Positions 1 to 8,912 of a DNA stretch of 50,080 bases are shown here, in pieces. The notes beneath the pieces are model-generated. The model did not search any database and was not told the origin of the DNA. It saw only the letters and a program-made list of their open reading frames with translations. The stretch lies in NCBI GenBank assembly GCA_039805865.1, contig JBDLTI010000008.1, forward strand, positions 1 to 50,080. Direction: 5' to 3'. The position numbers and the translations under genes were made by a program. The stretch is from Fluviibacter sp039805865 (GTDB taxonomy: Bacteria; Pseudomonadota; Gammaproteobacteria; Burkholderiales; Rhodocyclaceae). The stretch's first letter is position 1. Every line of letters begins with the position of its first letter.

Positions 1-1
1 C

Positions 2-124
2 GCAGAGCCACAGGCTGCTGCCTATGAAGCCTTGCTGGCGAAATACAAGAAGCTCTCGGAACCAAACCAAAACCTAGTGATTGAGTTTATACAGTTGCTT
101 TTAAGACAGCAGAAACACAAGTAG
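2..124 (+). CDS. C-terminal end of an unidentified protein (partial)
   Basis: An open frame enters from the left edge and ends at the TAG at 122-124, giving 40 residues. The tail is charged and amphipathic, with the core EALLAKYKKLSEPNQNLV, and ends QQKHK. Such leucine-rich tails are seen at the ends of some XRE/LexA-like regulators, but the fragment is too short to assign. The codon pattern is open and G/C-biased at third positions like the neighbours, which supports real coding. Confidence 0.45.
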   Translation, partial: AEPQAAAYEALLAKYKKLSEPNQNLVIEFIQLLLRQQKHK

Positions 125-197
125 TCTGGGCTTATCACGGCCTTTTTAGGGCTGAATTCTGTAAAATCTTAACTTTCTAAGATTTAGAGTGCTTTTC

Positions 198-1643
198 ATG
201 CGTTATATCTCCACGCGTGGCCAATCGCCGGCCCAAGGTTTTTGCGACATTCTGCTGGGTGGCCTAGCCCCGGACGGTGGTTTGTATCTACCAGAAAGCT
301 ATCCGCAAATTACGCGTGCTGAGCTGGATGCCTGGCGCGGTTTGTCATATGCCGATCTGGCCTACGCTATTCTGAGCAAGTTCATTACGGATATTCCCGC
401 TGATGATCTGAAGGCCATTTGCCAGAAGACCTATACGCCGCAGGTGTATTGCTATACCCGTGCGGGCAGCAACGCTAACGACATCACCCCGGTGACTTGG
501 CTGAACCAGAACCGCCTGGGTCTGCAGGAGCTGTCGAACGGCCCGACGCTGGCCTTCAAAGATATGGCCATGCAGTTGCTGGGCAATCTGTTCGAGTATG
601 TGCTGAAGCAGCGTGGCGAAAGCATCAATATTTTGGGCGCAACATCCGGGGATACCGGTTCGGCCGCCGAATACGCCATGCGCGGCAAAGACGGTGTCAC
701 GGTCTTTATGCTGTCGCCAGACGGCAAGATGTCGGCCTTCCAGCGTGCACAAATGTATTCGCTGCAAGATAAGAACATTTACAACCTGGCAGTGCGCGGT
801 ATGTTTGATGACGCGCAGGATATTGTTAAAGCGGTATCGAACGATGCGGCTTTCAAGGCCAAGTACCGTATCGGCGCTGTGAATTCAATCAACTGGGGTC
901 GTGTTGCAGCCCAGATCGTGTACTACTTCCAGGGCTATTTCCTGGCGACGCAGCACAATGATCAACAGGTGGCTTTCTGTGTACCGTCGGGCAACTTCGG
1001 CAATATCTGCGCCGGCCACATCGCGCGCCAGATGGGACTGCCGATCGCCAAGCTGATTCTGGCAACGAATGAAAACAACGTGCTCGACGAGTTCTTCCGC
1101 ACGGGTGTGTATCGCCCGCGTGCGGCGAACGAAACCACGGTGACATCGAGCCCGTCGATGGATATTTCGAAGGCATCGAACTTCGAGCGCTTTGTTTTTG
1201 ATCTGGTGGGTCGCGACTCAGCCAAGATGCGCGAGCTGTGGGCCAAAGTGGATGCGGGTGGTGCTTTTGATCTGACCGGTACGCCGTATTGGGCCGAGAT
1301 TGCCCAATATGGTTTTGCATCGGGTTCAAGCTCACATGCCGACCGCCTGACGACGATTCGCCAAGTCTGGGAGCAGTATCAGGTCATGATCGATACGCAC
1401 ACGGCAGATGGTGTGAAGGTGGCTCAGGAGCAGATCAAGCAGTTGCCGGAAGGTGTTGCGATGCTGGTGCTGGAAACGGCGCAGCCGGCCAAGTTTGCCG
1501 AGACGATTGAGCAAGCGATTGGTCAGTTGCCGCAGCCACCAAAGGGACTGGAACATCTGGAAGATCTGCCACAACGGGTTGAGGTGATTGATCCGGACGT
1601 GAACGTGGTAAAGGCATTCATTCAAAAGCACGTCGCGAATTAG
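198..1643 (+). CDS. thrC: Threonine synthase
   Basis: Converts O-phosphohomoserine to threonine with PLP, the last step of threonine synthesis, in the cytoplasm. The 481-aa product begins MRYISTRG, the usual N-terminus of the long ThrC class. The PLP-binding lysine is K121 in NGPTLAFKD, and the glycine-rich phosphate-binding loop SGDTGSAAEYA follows. A GTG lies three codons upstream at 189, but the ATG at 198 matches the family start. Hom, the usual upstream partner, is not here; the preceding partial gene does not look like homoserine dehydrogenase. No clear terminator follows. The next gene starts 50 bases on, behind its own hairpin. Confidence 0.96.
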   Translation: MRYISTRGQSPAQGFCDILLGGLAPDGGLYLPESYPQITRAELDAWRGLSYADLAYAILSKFITDIPADDLKAICQKTYTPQVYCYTRAGSNANDITPVTWLNQNRLGLQELSNGPTLAFKDMAMQLLGNLFEYVLKQRGESINILGATSGDTGSAAEYAMRGKDGVTVFMLSPDGKMSAFQRAQMYSLQDKNIYNLAVRGMFDDAQDIVKAVSNDAAFKAKYRIGAVNSINWGRVAAQIVYYFQGYFLATQHNDQQVAFCVPSGNFGNICAGHIARQMGLPIAKLILATNENNVLDEFFRTGVYRPRAANETTVTSSPSMDISKASNFERFVFDLVGRDSAKMRELWAKVDAGGAFDLTGTPYWAEIAQYGFASGSSSHADRLTTIRQVWEQYQVMIDTHTADGVKVAQEQIKQLPEGVAMLVLETAQPAKFAETIEQAIGQLPQPPKGLEHLEDLPQRVEVIDPDVNVVKAFIQKHVAN

Positions 1644-1661
1644 CATACAATGTGCGTGATG

Positions 1662-1687
1662 CCCTCATTGGGGGTTACCAGTGAGGG
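1662..1687 (+). promoter_or_regulatory. Hairpin covering the ribosome-binding site of the efflux operon
   Basis: Bases 1662-1671 (CCCTCATTGG) pair with 1678-1687 (CCAGTGAGGG): ten base pairs including one G-U, with a six-base loop. The 3' arm contains the Shine-Dalgarno GAGGGG (1683-1688) that serves the GTG start at 1694. No T-tract follows, so it is not a simple terminator. A TACAAT at 1646-1651 could be a -10, but the -35 is poor. Confidence 0.5.
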
Positions 1688-1693
1688 GTGATA

Positions 1694-3112
1694 GTGAAAA
1701 AAAGTCTGATTTGCCTGTTGATTGCAGTAGGTGGGTCAGGCTGTATGTTTCATGGCGATACGCCTATTGCCAAAGCACCTGACGCCTTTTCTGTACAGAA
1801 TCAGGAAAACCCAACCAAAGATTTACCTGAGCATCCATGGTGGGTGGATATCGGGAGCACCGAACTCGACGAACTGGTTGGTGAAGCGCTGCAAAACAAT
1901 CGCAAAGTTTCGATGGCCATCAAAAACATTGAAACAGCCCAGAGTTCTTTGGATACCGTGCGGTTAGGCTGGTTACCGATGGTTAACTTGGTCGCTGGTC
2001 GGGTGCAGGGTAACAGCACCGTGCTTTTGCCTAATATGCCGCTCCCTCTATCGAGTGCAGGTGGCTTTGCTGCGCTGCTGCCGATGTGGGTTGTTAATAT
2101 CGTCCAGCTGCCCAACCAAATCAGCGAATCAAAGAAGAAGGTTGAAGCAACGGCTGCCGACTATCTGGCATTGCGAACAGCGGTGGTGGCGCAAGTGGTC
2201 TCATCCTATGCGCTATTGTTGGCATCCATCGAAGAGGCGCAGGTGTTAGCCGAGCTCAAGGTCAATATGACACAGCGTGTCGAGACTGCTCGTTCGATGA
2301 TGGATCGGGGTTTAAGTACTGAGTCTTCATTTAATGATCTTGACTCGGATATGCAGAAGCTGGATGCGCAAATTGCAACGAATAAATCGAACAAAATAGC
2401 TGCTCGGAACGCGCTGTTCACCCTAGTGGGCCGTCAGATTGCGACATTTACGCCAAGGGAACGCTTTGAAACTTTGAAGTTGACGCACGTTGCGCCAGGC
2501 AATACGCCAACATCGGTGTTGTCTACCCGGCCGGATATTGTGGCAGCCAGAGCCAAAATCGAATCGGCAGATTATGGCGTTTCTTCGACCGCCAGTCTTT
2601 TTGCGCCGACGCCAACGTTTACTACCGCTAACATGCGCGCCAATAGCAGTAACAACGGGACAGATAGTGTTACCAACAGCAACGTACAGGCAGGTATGGC
2701 TGTCTGGGTTCTGGATCCGCAGTTTATCGGCATGATTAATACGAAGAACAAGCAATATGATGCCTCGGTCATCAACTATCTGGATGTTGTCGATAACGCC
2801 ATGAAAGAGGTGGATGATGCGCTAGCAAGCTTTGAGGCGAATCAGACCAAGCTAACTAAAGAAGAGCGGAGCCTCAGTAACGGCAAAAAGAACTTGATGA
2901 CATCGAGGTCGATGCTCCAAAATGGTCTGGTTTCTAATACGCAGTACCTTGAAGGATCAGCTCGTTATGAGCTGACCAAGATCGCCATTCTGCAAACGAA
3001 ACTGCAAGCGATTATTGCCCTTTCCAAGTTGTATCAGAGCATGGGTGGTGGTGCGACCTATGGTGATAAAAACTACCAGTTAAAAGATCAATCAATTGCG
3101 GACCGATCGTGA
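1694..3112 (+). CDS. Efflux outer-membrane factor lipoprotein (NodT/OprM type)
   Basis: Outer-membrane channel of a tripartite efflux pump. The 472-aa product starts with a lipoprotein signal peptide (KKSLICLLIAVGGSGC) whose Cys would be lipidated; the residue at -3 is Gly rather than Leu, a slightly weak lipobox. The HPWW..I.STELDELV segment and later helices rich in heptad leucines fit the outer-membrane efflux protein repeats. GTG at 1694 is preferred over GTG at 1688 because GAGGGG sits just upstream at normal distance. Its stop overlaps the next start by four bases (GTGA), so translation is coupled. Substrate is unknown; the FUSC permease downstream suggests aromatic acids, as in AaeAB. 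Confidence 0.85.
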   Translation: MKKSLICLLIAVGGSGCMFHGDTPIAKAPDAFSVQNQENPTKDLPEHPWWVDIGSTELDELVGEALQNNRKVSMAIKNIETAQSSLDTVRLGWLPMVNLVAGRVQGNSTVLLPNMPLPLSSAGGFAALLPMWVVNIVQLPNQISESKKKVEATAADYLALRTAVVAQVVSSYALLLASIEEAQVLAELKVNMTQRVETARSMMDRGLSTESSFNDLDSDMQKLDAQIATNKSNKIAARNALFTLVGRQIATFTPRERFETLKLTHVAPGNTPTSVLSTRPDIVAARAKIESADYGVSSTASLFAPTPTFTTANMRANSSNNGTDSVTNSNVQAGMAVWVLDPQFIGMINTKNKQYDASVINYLDVVDNAMKEVDDALASFEANQTKLTKEERSLSNGKKNLMTSRSMLQNGLVSNTQYLEGSARYELTKIAILQTKLQAIIALSKLYQSMGGGATYGDKNYQLKDQSIADRS

Positions 3113-4218
3113 ATCTACCAAGAATTAATCTCGAAGAGATCAAGGCCAAGCTCGAACTGCTCTTGAAGCAGGCGCAAGTCAAAGTTGCGCGGTTGCGAGA
3201 GGTGGACATGAATCAGCTGCGTACTGAAGCCAGGAAATTGATTGCCAATAAGCCGCAGTTTACGACCATGATGTATGCCTTGGGTGGTGGGATCACGCTC
3301 ATCTATTTTTTGCTGGGCGCACTTCACTACACCAACAACGCTTATGTCGTACAGATTGCAACCCCGCTGGCACCTCGTGTGGCGGGCGTTGTTCAGGAAG
3401 TACTTGTTAAAAATGGTCAAAAAGTTAAGGCGGGTGACACGCTCGTGATGCTTGACCCCACAACCTATGAGCAGACCTATAACGGTGCTTTGGCCCAATA
3501 TGAGAAAGCCAAACTGTCGATCCAGGTGCTAGAGAAAAAGATCGAGGTGTCCGAGCATAACCTTCAGGCATCTCAAGCCAGCCTCGATATTCTGAACACC
3601 CAGTTTAAGGCCAAGAAGCACCCGGATGTGAAAGCCGGTGTCGCTCAGATCGACCTCTCTGATCTGAAAAATAAAATCAAAGCCCAGACCAGTACCGTCG
3701 AATCCATGAAAGTGCAGATCGAGATCGATAAGCTGCAGGTGCAGATGGAAAAGCAAACGCTGCTGGCGCTGCAAGCCACTATGGAAAATGCCAAAACGTC
3801 ACTGGAGCATACGCGTGTTATCGCCCCGACTGATGGCCATGTAGAAAATGTGTTTCTAGGTATCGGTGCTCATGTGTCGCCGGCTGCCGGGATGTTTAGC
3901 CTGATTAATGAGGGCGAAACACTAGTGCAGGCTAATTTTGAAGAAACCGAATTGGCCGGCATCAAGGCTGGCGACAAGGTCTCGGTGTATCCCCGCACCT
4001 ATTTCGGGCGTAAAAGTTTCGAAGGTGTAGTGATTGCCAATCCGTTCGGAGTAGCGCGCCAGACCACCTCTCCATTCTCGGGTACGCCGATTGTGCAAAC
4101 AGAGAATCAGTGGCTGTTATTGCCTCAGCGATTGCCTGTGATTATTAAGGTTATCAATCCAGATCCGGACTATCCACTGGTTAGCGGCATGAGTACTTAT
4201 GTCCGTATACAGCGTTAG
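3109..4218 (+). CDS. HlyD/EmrA-type membrane-fusion protein
   Basis: Periplasmic adaptor linking the inner-membrane permease to the outer-membrane channel. One transmembrane helix (TTMMYALGGGITLIYFLLG, about residues 48-66) is followed by a biotinyl-lipoyl-like half (RVAGVVQEVLVKNGQKVKAG), a long coiled-coil hairpin (about 125-230), the second lipoyl half (TRVIAPTDGHVENV) and a beta-barrel. The GTG start overlaps the preceding stop (GTGA). An ATG at 3208 with a better ribosome-binding site (GAGAGG) would remove a 33-residue amphipathic N-terminal helix and give a more typical protein, so the start is uncertain. The 3' end overlaps the next gene by 20 bases. Confidence 0.85.
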   Translation: MNLPRINLEEIKAKLELLLKQAQVKVARLREVDMNQLRTEARKLIANKPQFTTMMYALGGGITLIYFLLGALHYTNNAYVVQIATPLAPRVAGVVQEVLVKNGQKVKAGDTLVMLDPTTYEQTYNGALAQYEKAKLSIQVLEKKIEVSEHNLQASQASLDILNTQFKAKKHPDVKAGVAQIDLSDLKNKIKAQTSTVESMKVQIEIDKLQVQMEKQTLLALQATMENAKTSLEHTRVIAPTDGHVENVFLGIGAHVSPAAGMFSLINEGETLVQANFEETELAGIKAGDKVSVYPRTYFGRKSFEGVVIANPFGVARQTTSPFSGTPIVQTENQWLLLPQRLPVIIKVINPDPDYPLVSGMSTYVRIQR

Positions 4219-5095
4219 TAATAAATACCTCGACGCCTATGATCCGTTCTGGGTTTGCCGACTTCTTTCGTTGAAGGTCGGCACGGCGATCATTTTACTG
4301 TTTCTGCTAAACGGCTTTGTTTTGAAACCGCAGTCGCCGACCATGTTCATGATGATTACGCTGATCGGTACCTTGGCATCGGAAGTGCTGCCTGCGCCCA
4401 CCCGAGCCAAGAAAGTAGCTACCTTCGTAGGTATTGTTTTTCTGATCGCATCTTCGATGATTATTTTTCAGATGTTTTCTTATTTCAGATGGGGGCTATT
4501 TGCCTTGGTTATGGCTTTTAGCTATCTGTCATTGCGGTTCATGGTGGCAAACCCCAAGGCAGCAGCTATCCCCTCTCTGATGATCATGTTCGGTATCGTG
4601 AGTTCGAGCGGGGGTGCAACAGATTTTACGGCGGCCGCCAATAGCTATCTGTATTTTTTCGCTTTCGGGTTGGCAGGCGTCATCACGATCCTGTTCTTTC
4701 CAGATTTGACGACCAATATCTTCAAGAGCGCGTTCATTCGTATTCTGGAGTCTGATGTCGTTAATGTGGGTAACAAGGATTACAAAAATAGTAACCCTGG
4801 CGTTCTGGCGGCGCTCTCTGTGATTCATGGCCGACTATCATTGCTTCCAGACTGCTATCGCATACTTTACGAAGCCATTATTCAGTTTCAGAACGATTTC
4901 ATGCGCTCTGCGGGATTGAATACTGAAGCGCAAGTGCTTGGCAGATCGGTTCTTTCCGAACTGATTGTCGCCGTTCAGGCTAACGTGGAATGCCCACTGA
5001 ATAGCGTTAATGCGCAACGTCTTAAAGCGATAAATTCGGCTGCATACACCATGTTTGCAAACCTTGTGGTCGGCTATAATCAATGCAAAGCCTAG
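4199..5095 (+). CDS. FUSC-family permease, N-terminal half (split AaeB-like)
   Basis: 298-aa inner-membrane protein with about six hydrophobic helices (from roughly residues 25 to 170), then a soluble helical region ending NLVVGYNQCKA. The membrane block followed by a cytoplasmic domain resembles the first half of AaeB/FUSC permeases, which are usually about 650-700 aa in one chain with two such blocks. The next gene supplies a second block and overlaps by 13 bases. The start overlaps the membrane-fusion gene by 20 bases. Role inferred: inner-membrane pump of the tripartite system, probably for an aromatic or other organic acid. Confidence 0.7.
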   Translation: MSVYSVSNKYLDAYDPFWVCRLLSLKVGTAIILLFLLNGFVLKPQSPTMFMMITLIGTLASEVLPAPTRAKKVATFVGIVFLIASSMIIFQMFSYFRWGLFALVMAFSYLSLRFMVANPKAAAIPSLMIMFGIVSSSGGATDFTAAANSYLYFFAFGLAGVITILFFPDLTTNIFKSAFIRILESDVVNVGNKDYKNSNPGVLAALSVIHGRLSLLPDCYRILYEAIIQFQNDFMRSAGLNTEAQVLGRSVLSELIVAVQANVECPLNSVNAQRLKAINSAAYTMFANLVVGYNQCKA

Positions 5096-5898
5096 CTACC
5101 CGAAATCGCGCTAGCCAGATTACTATGCTGATAGGGGTCTCTTTTCTGTTTTATCAGTTAACTAACTGGCAGCATGGTATCTGGGTCGTCATTTCAACGA
5201 CTGCAGTTGCTGCACCATTTAGTACGTTTCTGAGTGTGCAAAAAGCACAGTTCCGTTTTTTGGGAACACTCATTGGTCTGGTTATTACCTGTGCGGTTGA
5301 GTATTACCTGAAATTTAACCCGTCACATTTTCCGGTGTTGGGCGTGATTGTTGGCTTTCTGGTCGGATTCATGGCGACCAAGTCGTATCGGCACTTCATC
5401 ATCATGATTACCCTGGCTACCTGCCTGGGTTTCAGCTATATGAATATGCCCTACACAAGTCTAACCCCGGTGATGTTTCTGGTTGATCGGGCAATGGGGG
5501 TTTTTGTGGGGGTTCTAATTTTTCTTCTGATGCAACGGTTTGTATTCGGCAATGGCAATTCAAATCTTGAACTGAATGAAGAGAGTGCTGAAACGCTCGG
5601 GAAGTTGCAAAAGACCTTGCAGGAATATGTGGCCAATCCTACGTTGTCCAGCGCCTATAAATGCGCGGCGGATATTGCAGCAAATACCAGTGCGCTTAAA
5701 AGTTATATTGAAACGGCGCACCAAACGTTAGGTACTGACAATAGCGCCGCATTACAGTACGCCAAAAAAGTTGCCTTGCTGAATAGGCGCGCAGTACACC
5801 TGCTAATTGATGAGCCTACAGTGGTTATGCATCGGATTGAGCAGTTGTTAAACGTGACAACGGTTAAGCTAGCCAGATCATCGGCGATAACGTTTTAA
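5083..5898 (+). CDS. FUSC-family permease, C-terminal half
   Basis: 271-aa inner-membrane protein. Six hydrophobic segments cover residues 13-160, with FUSC hallmarks: GIWVVISTTAVAA, then QFRFLGTLIGLV, and VDRAMGVFVGVLIFLLMQR. A soluble helical tail follows. It lies in the +1 frame relative to the previous gene and overlaps it by 13 bases, starting with its own ATG, so the two polypeptides probably assemble. The 3' end meets gcvH, on the opposite strand, with a four-base overlap and no terminator between them. Confidence 0.72.
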   Translation: MQSLATRNRASQITMLIGVSFLFYQLTNWQHGIWVVISTTAVAAPFSTFLSVQKAQFRFLGTLIGLVITCAVEYYLKFNPSHFPVLGVIVGFLVGFMATKSYRHFIIMITLATCLGFSYMNMPYTSLTPVMFLVDRAMGVFVGVLIFLLMQRFVFGNGNSNLELNEESAETLGKLQKTLQEYVANPTLSSAYKCAADIAANTSALKSYIETAHQTLGTDNSAALQYAKKVALLNRRAVHLLIDEPTVVMHRIEQLLNVTTVKLARSSAITF

Positions 5899-6275
5899 GT
5901 TGCCGTATTGAGATACACGTCAGCCGTGAGCAGAGCATCGTATTCAGCCGGGTTGCTTGGCTGAATCTTGAAGAGCCAGGCGCTGTAGGCATCTTCGTTA
6001 ATGCTTTCGGGGGCGTCAGCAGCCGCTTCGTTAATGGCAACAATCTTGCCGCTCATGGGGGCAAACACGTCCGAGGCGGTTTTAACCGATTCTACGGTGG
6101 CAACTTCCTTGCCCGCAGTGACTTCGGCACCCACTTCCGGGAGTTGCACAAAAACCAGATCGCCCAAAGTTTCTTGTGCGTGGTCGGTAATGCCTACGGT
6201 GATCATGCCGCTATCGTCACGGCGTGCCCATTGGTGTTCGGCAGAGTATCGGAGGTCGTTAGGGGCGTTCGACAT
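5895..6275 (-). CDS. gcvH: Glycine cleavage system H protein
   Basis: Lipoyl carrier of the glycine cleavage complex; shuttles the aminomethyl group from GcvP to GcvT. The 126-aa product has the lipoylation motif VESVKTASD with K65 as the modified lysine, and the usual WARRDDSGMITVGITDHAQETLGD start. ATG at 6275 has AGGAA at good distance; an upstream in-frame ATG at 6302 would add nine residues not typical of the family. It is the last gene of a presumed nnr-nadC-gcvH unit, 30 bases after nadC. gcvT and gcvP are not in the window. Confidence 0.96.
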   Translation of the reverse strand: MSNAPNDLRYSAEHQWARRDDSGMITVGITDHAQETLGDLVFVQLPEVGAEVTAGKEVATVESVKTASDVFAPMSGKIVAINEAAADAPESINEDAYSAWLFKIQPSNPAEYDALLTADVYLNTAT

Positions 6276-6305
6276 GGTATTTCCTGTGAGCGGTGTATTC
6301 AAAGA

Positions 6306-7202
6306 TTAAACGGGTGCGTCTTTAAAGCGCATCGAGAGATCAATAGCGCGGAGGTCTTTGGTGAGGCCACCAATCGAGATCCGATCGACGCCAGTTTCGG
6401 CAATGGCGCGCACGGTATCCAGGCTGACGCCACCGGATGCTTCCAGTTTGGCCTGAGTGCCGGTTTTTGCAGTCCAGGCATCGCGATGGGCAACGCCTTC
6501 ACGCATCATGGCGAGGTCAAAGTTGTCGAGTAACAGGAAGTCGGCACTCGCAGCGAGGGCTTCATCGAGCTCGGTAAGCGATTCGACTTCGACTTGTACA
6601 AAGCGGCAGCGGTCTTTGTGCTGATCAGCAACTGCCTGTGCCGCTTTAACCGCGGGTGTAATGCCACCTGCCGCAAGGATGTGGTTTTCTTTAATCAGAA
6701 TGGCATCCCACAGGGCAAGGCGATGGTTGCCGCCACCGCCGACACGTACAGCATATTTCTGCGCGAAACGTAGGCCGGGAACGGTTTTACGGGTGTCGAC
6801 GATCTGTGCTTTGGTGCCTGCCACCGTTTCTACAAAAGTAGCGGCCCGGGTCGCTACGCCAGAGAGTAGTTGCAGAAAATTCAGTGCGGCACGTTCGCCC
6901 GAAAGCAGGGCACGCGATTTGCCGTGAATTTCACAGAGCAGGGTATCTGGCCCGACATGATCGCCTTCTTTGACCAGCCAGTTGATCCGGATGCTGGCAT
7001 CGATTTCGGCAAAGCAACGGTTAAACCAGGGGATGCCGCAAATGACGGCGGGTTCACGCACGATCACCGTTGCAATGCTGCTGTTGCCCGCAGGTACCAG
7101 TTCTGCGGTGAGGTCACCAGCACCGATATCTTCGGTGAGGGCGGCGCTGACGTTGCGGGCAATTTCCGGGTCAAGCGCTATAGGGAAGTCTGGAATAGTC
7201 AT
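6306..7202 (-). CDS. nadC: Nicotinate-nucleotide pyrophosphorylase (quinolinate phosphoribosyltransferase)
   Basis: Makes nicotinate mononucleotide from quinolinate and PRPP in de novo NAD synthesis. 298 aa with the family signatures LTEDIGAGDLTAE, SGERAALNFLQLLSGVAT, DTRKTVPGLR and GGGGNHRLAL, and the C-terminal EASGGVSLDTVRAIAETGVDRISIGG phosphate-binding barrel end. It begins one base after the nnr stop, so the two NAD-related genes are almost certainly cotranscribed. nadA and nadB are not in the window. Confidence 0.97.
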   Translation of the reverse strand: MTIPDFPIALDPEIARNVSAALTEDIGAGDLTAELVPAGNSSIATVIVREPAVICGIPWFNRCFAEIDASIRINWLVKEGDHVGPDTLLCEIHGKSRALLSGERAALNFLQLLSGVATRAATFVETVAGTKAQIVDTRKTVPGLRFAQKYAVRVGGGGNHRLALWDAILIKENHILAAGGITPAVKAAQAVADQHKDRCRFVQVEVESLTELDEALAASADFLLLDNFDLAMMREGVAHRDAWTAKTGTQAKLEASGGVSLDTVRAIAETGVDRISIGGLTKDLRAIDLSMRFKDAPV

Positions 7203-7203
7203 A

Positions 7204-8709
7204 TCAGATCAGGGAGTTCAATAATGTACGGGCGGCAAGAATGACTTCGCTGGCGGTGAGACCCAATGGACCCTCACCAGATTCGACACAGACATCACCC
7301 GCAGCACCATGTAACCAGACGGCAGCGCAAAGTGCCTGCTCAGCGGCCATGCCTTGTGCCAGTAGCGCCGTAATAATACCGGTCAGCACATCGCCCATGC
7401 CGGCGGTAGCCATGCCGGGGTTACCCGTGGTGTTAATCCACCAACGGCCATCGGGTGTGGCAATAATACTGCCGCAGCCTTTGAGTACTACTGTGGCATG
7501 GTATTGGGCCGCAATGTCCCGTGCTGCTTTAATGCGGTCTGACTCAATGGCAGGAATATCCGTACTCAGTAATGCCGCTGCTTCACCTGGGTGTGGTGTG
7601 AGCAGCGTAGGCGCATGGCGCTCCGTTACCGCGTCAATCAGACCGGGCAAGAGGACGAGGGCATCGGCATCCAGTACGAGCGGCCCTTCAAAATCCAGCG
7701 CGCTGGCGAGTACGGCGCGCGATACGTCGGACCGGCCAAGCCCCGGCCCAACGCCAAGTGCGGTGAGGGGCGCTTCGCGCAGTGCGGCCGGGTCACGGAA
7801 CATGATTTCCGGTTGCAGCGGGTCCAGCGTGGGCGCACCGGCTTGTGCATTACCCAAAGCCGCGGCATAAACGCGTCCGGCACCGCTATGCAGGGCGCTG
7901 CGGGCCGCAAGAATGAGGGCGCCGGCCATAGAGGGTGAGCCACCGAGTAATCCGGCACTACCCGCATCACCTTTATTGGCATTAAGTGCACGTTGCGGCA
8001 GATCATCTGCCCAGAGGTCTGGGTCATTGAGGTTGCCAGCGTCATCATCGTGGGCAACTAACAGCAAGGCAGGGTCGATATCCAGCGTGCAGACCTGTAC
8101 GTCACCGCAATGGTCTGGGCCATCTCCAGTGAATAAGCCGGGTTTATCAGCAATAAAGGTGAGGGTATGCGTGGCCGTGATGCAGAGTGCCTGCGCATAG
8201 CCGGTGTCGCTGTTGAGTCCGGAGGCAATGTCTAGTGCCAGTAGCGGGATATCATCCAGCAGGCTGAGCGTATTGGCTGTTTCTACCCAGGCTGCATAGG
8301 GTGCAGCTATGGGCTGGTTCAGGCCAATTCCAAAGAGTCCATCAACAATCAGGCTGAAGCGGTAGCCGGTGGTTTCGGGGATATCCGCATGCAATACGCC
8401 GCCAGCAGCAATAAATTCGGCGTAGGCGGCTTTGGCATCGGTAGGGGTGCGTTCGGTGGCTGGTTGGCCAACGCAGATACAACCGTAGCCCAGTGCCATA
8501 AGCTCACGGGCGCAAACCAGGGCATCGCCCCCGTTATTGCCGGGGCCGACTAGAACCAGAATCGGATCCGGCCGGTCGCCAGTGAGTTCTCGTACCCATT
8601 GTGCAGCGGCTGCTCCGGCACGTGCCATGAGGGATTGACCGGGGTTTTGAGCCTGAAATGCGCTTTCAACTGCCCGGAGCCCACTAATCGTCAGCAACTG
8701 GGTGCGCAT
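7204..8709 (-). CDS. nnr: Bifunctional NAD(P)H-hydrate epimerase / ADP-dependent dehydratase
   Basis: Repairs damaged NADH and NADPH hydrates. The N-terminal YjeF_N epimerase domain (about residues 1-215) has VLVGPGNNGGDALVCARE, and the C-terminal ribokinase-like dehydratase domain (about 230-500) has LTPHPGEAAALL and the nucleotide-binding NTTGNPGMATAGMGDVLTG. ATG at 8709 begins MRTQLLTISGLRAVE, the usual family start; a GTG at 8754 would add 15 unrelated residues and run further into the purL promoter region. It is followed after one base by nadC, a sensible pairing of NAD synthesis with NAD repair. Confidence 0.93.
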   Translation of the reverse strand: MRTQLLTISGLRAVESAFQAQNPGQSLMARAGAAAAQWVRELTGDRPDPILVLVGPGNNGGDALVCARELMALGYGCICVGQPATERTPTDAKAAYAEFIAAGGVLHADIPETTGYRFSLIVDGLFGIGLNQPIAAPYAAWVETANTLSLLDDIPLLALDIASGLNSDTGYAQALCITATHTLTFIADKPGLFTGDGPDHCGDVQVCTLDIDPALLLVAHDDDAGNLNDPDLWADDLPQRALNANKGDAGSAGLLGGSPSMAGALILAARSALHSGAGRVYAAALGNAQAGAPTLDPLQPEIMFRDPAALREAPLTALGVGPGLGRSDVSRAVLASALDFEGPLVLDADALVLLPGLIDAVTERHAPTLLTPHPGEAAALLSTDIPAIESDRIKAARDIAAQYHATVVLKGCGSIIATPDGRWWINTTGNPGMATAGMGDVLTGIITALLAQGMAAEQALCAAVWLHGAAGDVCVESGEGPLGLTASEVILAARTLLNSLI

Positions 8710-8813
8710 GAGGCCTGGATTTGATTCAAAAGGGTGCAATTGGGCTGAATCCACGGTTTTGCCGCCGGTCAGTGATAAAGCCTTATTTTATCCTGCCGCA
8801 GGGGGCTCTCCGC

Positions 8814-8819
8814 TATAAT
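8814..8819 (+). promoter_or_regulatory. Probable -10 element for purL
   Basis: A perfect TATAAT lies 94 bases before the purL ATG, between the divergent nnr and purL starts. The -35 is not convincing: around 8791-8796 there is only TCCTGC. The element would give a leader of about 85 bases. Confidence 0.5.
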
Positions 8820-8912
8820 TCAACCTTCTTTTTAGTCTCTTTGGTGGCGCGTTGGCGGCCTAGCAGTACGAGGCCATTTTTTCAGCGTTCACCGGTTATC
8901 TGGGTCTTGCTC

